In this document: one piece after another, positions 58,461 through 64,000 of the stretch | Numbering within the stretch: position 1 is the first letter of the stretch | How the letters are laid out: each line of letters begins with the position of its first letter | Origin: Spongilla lacustris | Lineage: Eukaryota > Porifera > Demospongiae > Spongillida > Spongillidae | Length of the DNA stretch: 64,000 bases | Assembly: GCA_949361645.1 (NCBI GenBank) | Contig: OX442416.1 | Coordinates: forward strand, 3,525,629-3,589,628 | Reading direction: 5' to 3' | Made by a program: the position numbers and the translations under genes | Notes under the pieces: generated by a model | Told to the model about the DNA's origin: nothing | Database searches by the model: none | Seen by the model: the letters and a program-made list of their open reading frames with translations, nothing else

Positions 58461-60151
58461 CTGGTAAGGGGTGAACAAAACCTGAGATAATATCTCTGAC
58501 AAAACCAATCATACATTGTGGAAAATTTCTGCCGGAATCTACCCCTTTGCAGAATTCCGTATCTGCCCCTGATAGGGCAGGCTTATATGTATGGTTATAG
58601 AGAGAAGTATTAGTAGTATGTGTAGGCTTACACATAATGGACACATGAAATACATATTTGTACACAGAAACATCTGCATGTAGACAAGACATAAAATTTT
58701 ACTGATTGATTAGATTAGGATTTGTAGGCACGAATTGTATAATGAAACAAAGGATTATTGAGATTATTGAGATTATGCAATTATGATTTTATAAATATCA
58801 CAGACCTACATTAATTTTAGCAATTACAAGAAACAGTTTATTTTCTAAAGTAGTGTGTAATACCGTATACCCTCGATGCTATCGCCCTCGATCACTATCA
58901 CACTGTATGGCCCTCGCTACATGTACTATCGCCCAATTTTCACTTCCAAATGATCAAAAACATCCTTCTGAGAGCCAAACTGCTGTAGCCACTTGATTCT
59001 CATAGAAATACACACTGTACACTCGAAAGAAAGGAGCTACATCGATATGGATGGAAATCATCCTCGCATATTTGAAGAGGGCTATATTTAGGACCCCCAA
59101 ATGACTAGTGCTGCACGGATTCTGTATATTGTTTCAAAGGTTCCAGTAGGTGGGCTGTTCCATTGTCTATTAGCATATTTGATTCCCATGCACCAGTAAC
59201 TTCCATTCTTGCCTCAACTATGCATGCAGTAACGGCAGTGAAAGATATGACAGATGGCATAATACCAGCTCTATACAAGATATACTCTGAGAGTGGAGCG
59301 TCATTCAAGAGTGACGGGCACATTCTGAAGACACTACTTAGTGGTTATGAGAGATATGTATCACAAAATACTGTATATCCATAGCAAAGGATATGGAAGG
59401 TGACCTTTTCTCTTTATCGCATGGTACTTAATGATATTCGTATGACACACTATCTGTAGCTTTGTACACTTGCCAAATTAGATTACTCGCTACTACCATC
59501 GCCCCTTGATACTACTATCGCGCTTGTCCGGATGCGGAGATAGCACGCATTTTTAAAAGTCATATTGCATAATTTCCGTAGTGATTACAAATATAATATC
59601 ACAAATTAAAATTTTTTGAATTAAAGTATGTTTCATATTCTACATGATATAAGAAAGCATTCTCTCTGAGAAAGTTCGTGGTATAAAGGATTTGAAGGCA
59701 ACGGTGGTGTAAAAAGGAAGGGAACAAGGGACCATATTAAAAATCAATAGTCACATATCACTCTTTAGCGCTTTTGTAGTAATGTGCATGCATGTACGTA
59801 CATTTTACGTTGCTAAATACATGTATATAAGAGTCTTCATTTTTTCACATTATCTCTGATCCCTTGTTCCCCTTCTTTTTACATCACCATTGCCCTCAAA
59901 TTTTATATACCACCAACCTTCTCATAGAAAACTGTGTATTTTTTATGGGCTGACTGACATTGAGTAGCCTTTGGTTAGTGAATAGTCATGCTGTCACAAG
60001 CGTGACTCCTGTTGGATACCCAATTGGTCTCTGGATTCCGCTAATACCTTTGAGTCAGACAAAGTGTGGAATTCTTTTCAACGTGCAATAGCATGTTTTT
60101 GCTCACTTGAATTAATGTCTTCATAAAGACTGCTTGTGCTACGACACTGAT
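58461..60151. other. Spacer with one hairpin MITE and an unassigned ORF
   Basis: Bases 59163-59384 on the plus strand give a 73-codon ORF (MSISIFDSHAPVTSILASTM...) with protein-like composition but no family match. CTATCGCCC-type words recur at 58880-58940 and 59490-59530. Nothing else is supported apart from the MITE listed separately. Confidence 0.4.
59645..59935. mobile_element. Hairpin MITE, Helitron-like 3' arm family
   Basis: The left arm CATTCTCTCTGAGAAAGTTC..GGAAGGGAACAAGGGA and the right arm TCCCTTGTTCCCCTTCTTTT..CTTCTCATAGAAAA are inverted, around a ~125-bp loop. This is the best stand-alone copy of the arms and shows they occur without the basic ORF. Confidence 0.8.
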
Positions 60152-60349
60152 GCCGGTGTCACAGGCATGTGGGTCCCCCCCTATTTTGGGTCCGGGGGGA
60201 CCCATATGCCTAGGCAACTGGTTCCCCCCAGGACCCAGTTGCCTAGGCATATGGGTCCGGGTAATTATTTGTACATCCAGGCATCTTGGTCCGGGTAGGG
60301 GGCGGAGGGGGGGGAACCGAGTTTTTATTTACTCGCACCGCCGGTTTTG

Positions 60350-60549
60350 ATACGATTGACACATTTGTTGTTACTTTATCAACGGTAAGTCAGCCGTTAC
60401 ACTTTGTAACAGCCACTCGACTTGCCATCTGTGTTTCTCTGCCGAAAAGTAAGGTCACTGCTGATCTTTTTGGCAGACTTAGTCTGGTGCTAACTCGTAG
60501 CATAGCAAGAGCTATTTTGACGAGAAGTCTGCCCCAATCATTTGAGTAG
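60350..60549 (+). pseudogene. R2-like retroelement C-terminal tail fragment
   Basis: It reads HFVTATRLAICVSLPKSKVT then FGRLSLVLTRSIARAILTRS, the same C-terminal tail as in copies A-E. Everything upstream is missing. Confidence 0.65.
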
Positions 60550-60936
60550 CCTATGTCTGAAACATTAGTTAGGCTTAGGTACTTCGTAGTAGTCTGTATA
60601 AGTAGTTATTATTTAGTGTGTTATTATTGTGTAATTATTTATATGATGCGAAAAGAAAAAACATGTTGAGCATATACAAACAATGAATGGATCGTGTTCA
60701 AGTAGTACACAACTGTTTCTTCGTATCATACAGGACTTAATGATTGACCTGTCGATCGCAATGCAATTTTGAGACACGATAGGAAACTATCTGTCTGCAT
60801 GTGCTCAGCCGGGTAATACATACATCTGTCAAAACATAAGGTTGTATCCAGGGCTCCGGAGGCAACGAAGATTATTACATCCACCAGCCCTCCCGCGCGA
60901 GACGCAGAAGCTTTCAGTGCAGTGCATGGAATATTT

Positions 60937-62221
60937 ATGTTACGCGCGATCGATGGATTTGCGCGATCAATCGATTGTGCTGCGCCATCGATGGATCCAT
61001 TGATCGCGCACCTATCGATCGATCGCGCAATCATCGATCGATCGCGCAACCATCGATCGATCGCGCAACCATCGATCGATCGCGCACTACTGCGCTTGCG
61101 CGATCGATGGATGGAATTTGTGCACGTGCTTTGATGTGAAACAGTACTTCAGTTGGCATTACTTGAATTAATTTGTGCAGTTTCTTCTGGTTAACAAAAA
61201 ACACTGGCTGGTAATATCTAACATTGGGGAAGAAATGGATACTGTTTGCATCTATGACTCAATGCTAAATAGACCTGATGGGGAATGCATATCACTTGTT
61301 GCTAGATATGTGCAATGTCCAGATTCTCACATCGCCATCAAAGTCATGAATGTTCAGCTGCAAGACAATAGATATGCATGTGGGGAATTAGCTGTGGCCT
61401 TTGCAACATCATTGATCCATGGGGAAGATCCAACACAACTGCACTACAAGGAATTGCGTAGTCACTTCAAGAACTGTGTTGACACATACAGTATAACCCC
61501 ATTTCCTTCCACTGTCGTAAGCCATCAGCCACGTGTTGTACATGAGATTAGGAAAAGGGTATACTGCAAATGCTGAGCTCCTGACAATGGCAAACCAATG
61601 ATCCGTTGCTGTGTTTGTAGGCAGTGCTTCCACCTTGAATGCATTGGAGTTGGAACACGAACTGACAAGTGGAAGTGTCCCACTTGCACTGAAGCACTTT
61701 GATTCATGTGCATGCTTCAATGATTTTTCTTGTATGGTGTGGTTGATTCATGTAAGTATTCACAATTTTTGATGATCAGTGTACATTCAAGCTCTTTGAT
61801 TAACTATAGCTCAGTTCCCTAACTAACGTATCTCTATATGTACTCAGGTTGAGTTGTACACAACACCATGCAGTTCTTAACATAGACGTATACTTTAAAA
61901 GTCCACTTGCAGGTCTATATAACCCAATAATAAGTAAAACATGTGTAGGAGAAAGCCGTAGTACCTTGAGACTAACTGCAGGCATGTAGCGAGGTGGCTT
62001 GAAGTACTACGCAGGCAATCTACGGATTGCGCAGATTCTATAGCTGCGCGATCGATCGATTGCGCAAACTCAGCAGTGCGCAATCGGTCGATAGCGCAAT
62101 TTCTATAGTTGCGCGATCGATCGATGATTGCGCGATCGATCGATAGGTGCGCAATCAATGGATCCATCGATGGCGCAGCGCAATCGATGGATCGCGCAAA
62201 TCCATCGATCGCGCGTAACAT
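60937..62221. mobile_element. Inverted-repeat unit carrying a Ulp1-PHD sequence
   Basis: Ends ATGTTACGCGCGATCGATGG and its complement start arms that match for about 125 bp, then continue as arrays of CATCGATCGATCGCGCAAC-like units. The arrays cover about 60945-61110 and 62035-62215. Between them lies a protease-PHD coding stretch. The design (arms of short tandem units around unique DNA) parallels the foldback elements but the sequence is unrelated. No clear target duplication. Confidence 0.75.
61175..61702 (+). pseudogene. Ulp1/C48-like cysteine protease C-terminal part plus PHD finger
   Basis: The stretch has the elements of a Ulp1-type (SUMO protease-like) active site: His in NKKHWLVISN, Asp in VCIYDSM, and the Gln..Cys pair in VQLQDNRYACGELA. 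After TGA (61574-61576) the same frame continues to 61702 as a PHD finger: CKC before the stop, then RCCVCRQCFHLEC and WKCPTC. So one nonsense change separates two domains that belong together. No ATG opens the frame. A tttgtgcag acceptor at 61180 suggests a spliced or 5'-truncated gene. Ulp1-PHD fusions are carried by several eukaryotic DNA transposons as well as by expanded invertebrate families; which applies here is open. Confidence 0.75.
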
Positions 62222-62388
62222 TTCTACATGAAAGCCACATGCAGGTTCAGAACAAAACTGATCAGCTAGTGCTTCCGACAGCACAATAATAAGTACACAG
62301 TTTTGAAGTCACAAGCAAGCCATCGCTATTGAACGGCTTGTACCACTCAACGAGCGATATACAATGGCCGGAGAATCACTCGTAGTCC

Positions 62389-63311
62389 TACGGTGGCCCG
62401 GTAGGTCGCGCACTAAGACAGTTGCGCCACGCACTACTTGAAGTTTGCACCGCGCACTAGTTGAGGTTTGCACCGTGCACAGCGCACTAGTTGAGATTTG
62501 CACCGCGCACTAGTTGAGATTTGCACCGCGCACTAGTTGAGGTTTGCACCGCGCACTAGTCCGGGTTTGCACCACGCACTAATTGAGGTTTGCACCCAGC
62601 ACTAGTTGAGGTTAGCACAGCGCACTAGTCGAGATTTGCACTGCGCACTGACTATGGGATGGCGAATGGTTTGGTTACGTCACTAACTATTAAAGCGGCT
62701 ATTAACAAACAGTTCGAAGTTCTAATGCTCTAATGCTGCACCGAAATGATCCAGAGGTCTTTCGTTGCCTCCAATATACTAGTTGGGCGTAGCCTGACCT
62801 TCGCGTTTTGGGAGAAGGTCGGGTATTTAATCAAGCCCATACCAGGTACACATACCCGACCTTCTCCCAAAACGCGATGGTCAGGCTACGCCCAACTAGT
62901 ATATTGGAGGCAACGAAAGACCTCTGGATCGTTTCGGTGCAGCATTAGAGCATTAGAACTTCGAACTGTTTGTTAATAGCCGCTTTAATAGTTAGTGACG
63001 TAACCAAACCATTCGCCATCCCATAGTCAGTGCGCAGTGCAAATCTCGACTAGTGCGCTGTGCTAACCTCAACTAGTGCTGGGTGCTAACCTCAACTAGT
63101 GCTGGGTGCAAACCTCAATTAGTGCGCGGTGCAAACCCGGACTAGTGCGCGGTGCAAACCTCAACTAGTGCGCGGTGCAAATCTCAACTAGTGCGCGGTG
63201 CAAATCTCAACTAGTGCGCTGTGCACGGTGCAACCTCAACTAGTGCGCGGTGCAAACTTCAAGTAGTGCGTGGCGCAACTGTCTTAGTGCGCGACCTACC
63301 GGGCCACCGTA
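62389..63311. mobile_element. Foldback element, copy 2 (923 bp)
   Basis: It has the same ends (TACGGTGGCCCGGTAGGTCG inverted) and architecture as copy 1, flanked by TAGTCC on both sides (62383-62388, 63312-63317). The loop (about 62827-62853) reads nearly the same as in copy 1. The right array has more units than the left, the reverse of copy 1. The inner arms differ from copy 1 at several sites but match each other at most of them. Confidence 0.93.
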
Positions 63312-63429
63312 TAGTCCCCATGCATATCGATTGTTGTGCCGTTCATTAGCAAAGTAGGTACTCAATGCAATCGATTGTTAACCGCTATGGATATTAATTA
63401 GTTGGAGTACGCAGGGGAGGTGGGCATAC

Positions 63430-63475
63430 GCCCACCTCCCCCCCCCCCCCCCCCCCCCCTCCTTGCGCCTCATCG
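63430..63475. repeat. Short hairpin with poly-C
   Basis: GGAGGTGGGCATACGCCCACCTCC is a near-perfect hairpin running into a ~23-base C run (spelled here only by its arms, GGAGGTGGGC and GCCCACCTCC). Confidence 0.7.
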
Positions 63476-64000
63476 AGCGGATGCCTATGGTCACGAAGCA
63501 TATATGCTTTCTCTGTAAAATGTTTATATATACATGTAAGTATACATGTATATTTTGCTAACGGGCAGCTGGGTCCGGGGGGGGGGGGGGGGGGAAACCA
63601 GGTTGCCTAGGCATTTCAGTCCGGGATAATTAATTTTTTACATCTAGGCATCTAGGTCCGGGGGGGGGGACCCACATGCCTAGGCAGCTGGTTCCGGGGG
63701 GGGGGGACCCAGTTGCCTAGGCATATGGGTCCCCCCGGACCTAAAATGAGGGTGGACCCGTATGCCTGTGACACCGGCACGCACACGATATGATTGCGCT
63801 CTGCACTTAACTACGAGTGATTCCCCGTCCCTTACACACACATTTGCCACACATTTATAAATTTTGTACGTCCGCCCCCGGAGCTGCTTCATCTTGAAGG
63901 GTGGATTCGAAGGTAATAACCAATTGCTGCATTTTTATAGCCTCAACATACATTTTGTACTCCTATACAATACACACAATAGTATATAAGCGAACAAAAT

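Larger units (their letters stand above)
60152..63778. mobile_element. 3.6-kb compound block bounded by complex inverted termini
   Basis: The left terminus starts GCCGGTGTCACAGGCATGTG and the right ends with the complement of GCCGGTGTCACAGGCATACG. Inside each (60152-60320; 63564-63778) the palindrome ATGCCTAGGCAT or close variants recur, separated by GGGTCC and G/C tracts, in the same order on both sides. The block holds a retroelement fragment, the Ulp1-PHD unit and foldback copy 2. It may be one large element that received insertions, or two inverted copies of a small element. No target duplication was found. Confidence 0.55.

Overview
This window looks like nuclear DNA of an early-branching animal, most likely a demosponge. 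The reasons are short phase-0 exons with GT..AG introns, many diverged non-LTR and Gypsy retroelements, MITE and foldback elements, poly-G tracts at element ends, and a very frequent ACATGTA/TACATGTA motif in AT-rich spacer DNA. There are no bacterial operons, and no tRNA, rRNA or CRISPR was seen. The species call is inference; the animal call is firm.

Layout. Two ankyrin-repeat (ANK) genes run on the minus strand. Gene A starts near 26.58 kb with an acidic leader (exons 26575-26583, 26419-26523, 25128-25181). It continues as one-repeat-per-exon cassettes at 24.1, 23.4, 22.3, 21.3, 16.2, 15.6, 14.3 (with an in-frame stop), 13.7, 12.7 and 12.1 kb, and probably ends at 7.8 kb. Below that lie tandemly duplicated and broken ANK pieces (6.5, 5.8, 3.0, 1.9, 1.0 kb). 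Gene C has exons at 58.4, 57.6, 56.5 and 53.2 kb; the last carries the stop, and the 5' end probably lies beyond the window. A third host gene on the plus strand (44930-45474) encodes a small secreted protein with four six-cysteine repeats.

The rest is mobile DNA. At least nine copies or fragments of one non-LTR retrotransposon family occur (N-terminal zinc fingers, reverse transcriptase, C-terminal CCHC plus a restriction-like endonuclease of R2 type), at 8.9, 9.8, 27-32, 32.2-33.1, 33.2, 33.4-37.1, 39.3-40.1, 46.2 and 60.4 kb. There are two Gypsy elements, one with 136-137 bp LTRs (17.1-20.5 kb) and one RNase H-integrase fragment (49.4-50.9 kb). A Helitron-like family has two copies in opposite orientation (4.4-5.7 and 40.5-42.8 kb), both keeping a 105-codon basic ORF. 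Several insertions have visible terminal inverted repeats and target duplications.

Most interesting region. The last 10 kb hold two foldback elements (54652-55506 and 62389-63311). Each is an almost complete palindrome with arms of ~24-bp tandem repeats plus a unique inner segment, and each is flanked by its own 6-bp target duplication (CATCAC; TAGTCC). Substitutions between the copies are matched on both arms. Copy 2 lies in a 3.6-kb block (60152-63778) bounded by complex inverted termini. The same block holds a Ulp1-like cysteine protease plus PHD finger sequence enclosed by a different inverted repeat built from CGATCGATCG units. This nested structure is the best candidate here for an undescribed mobile system.
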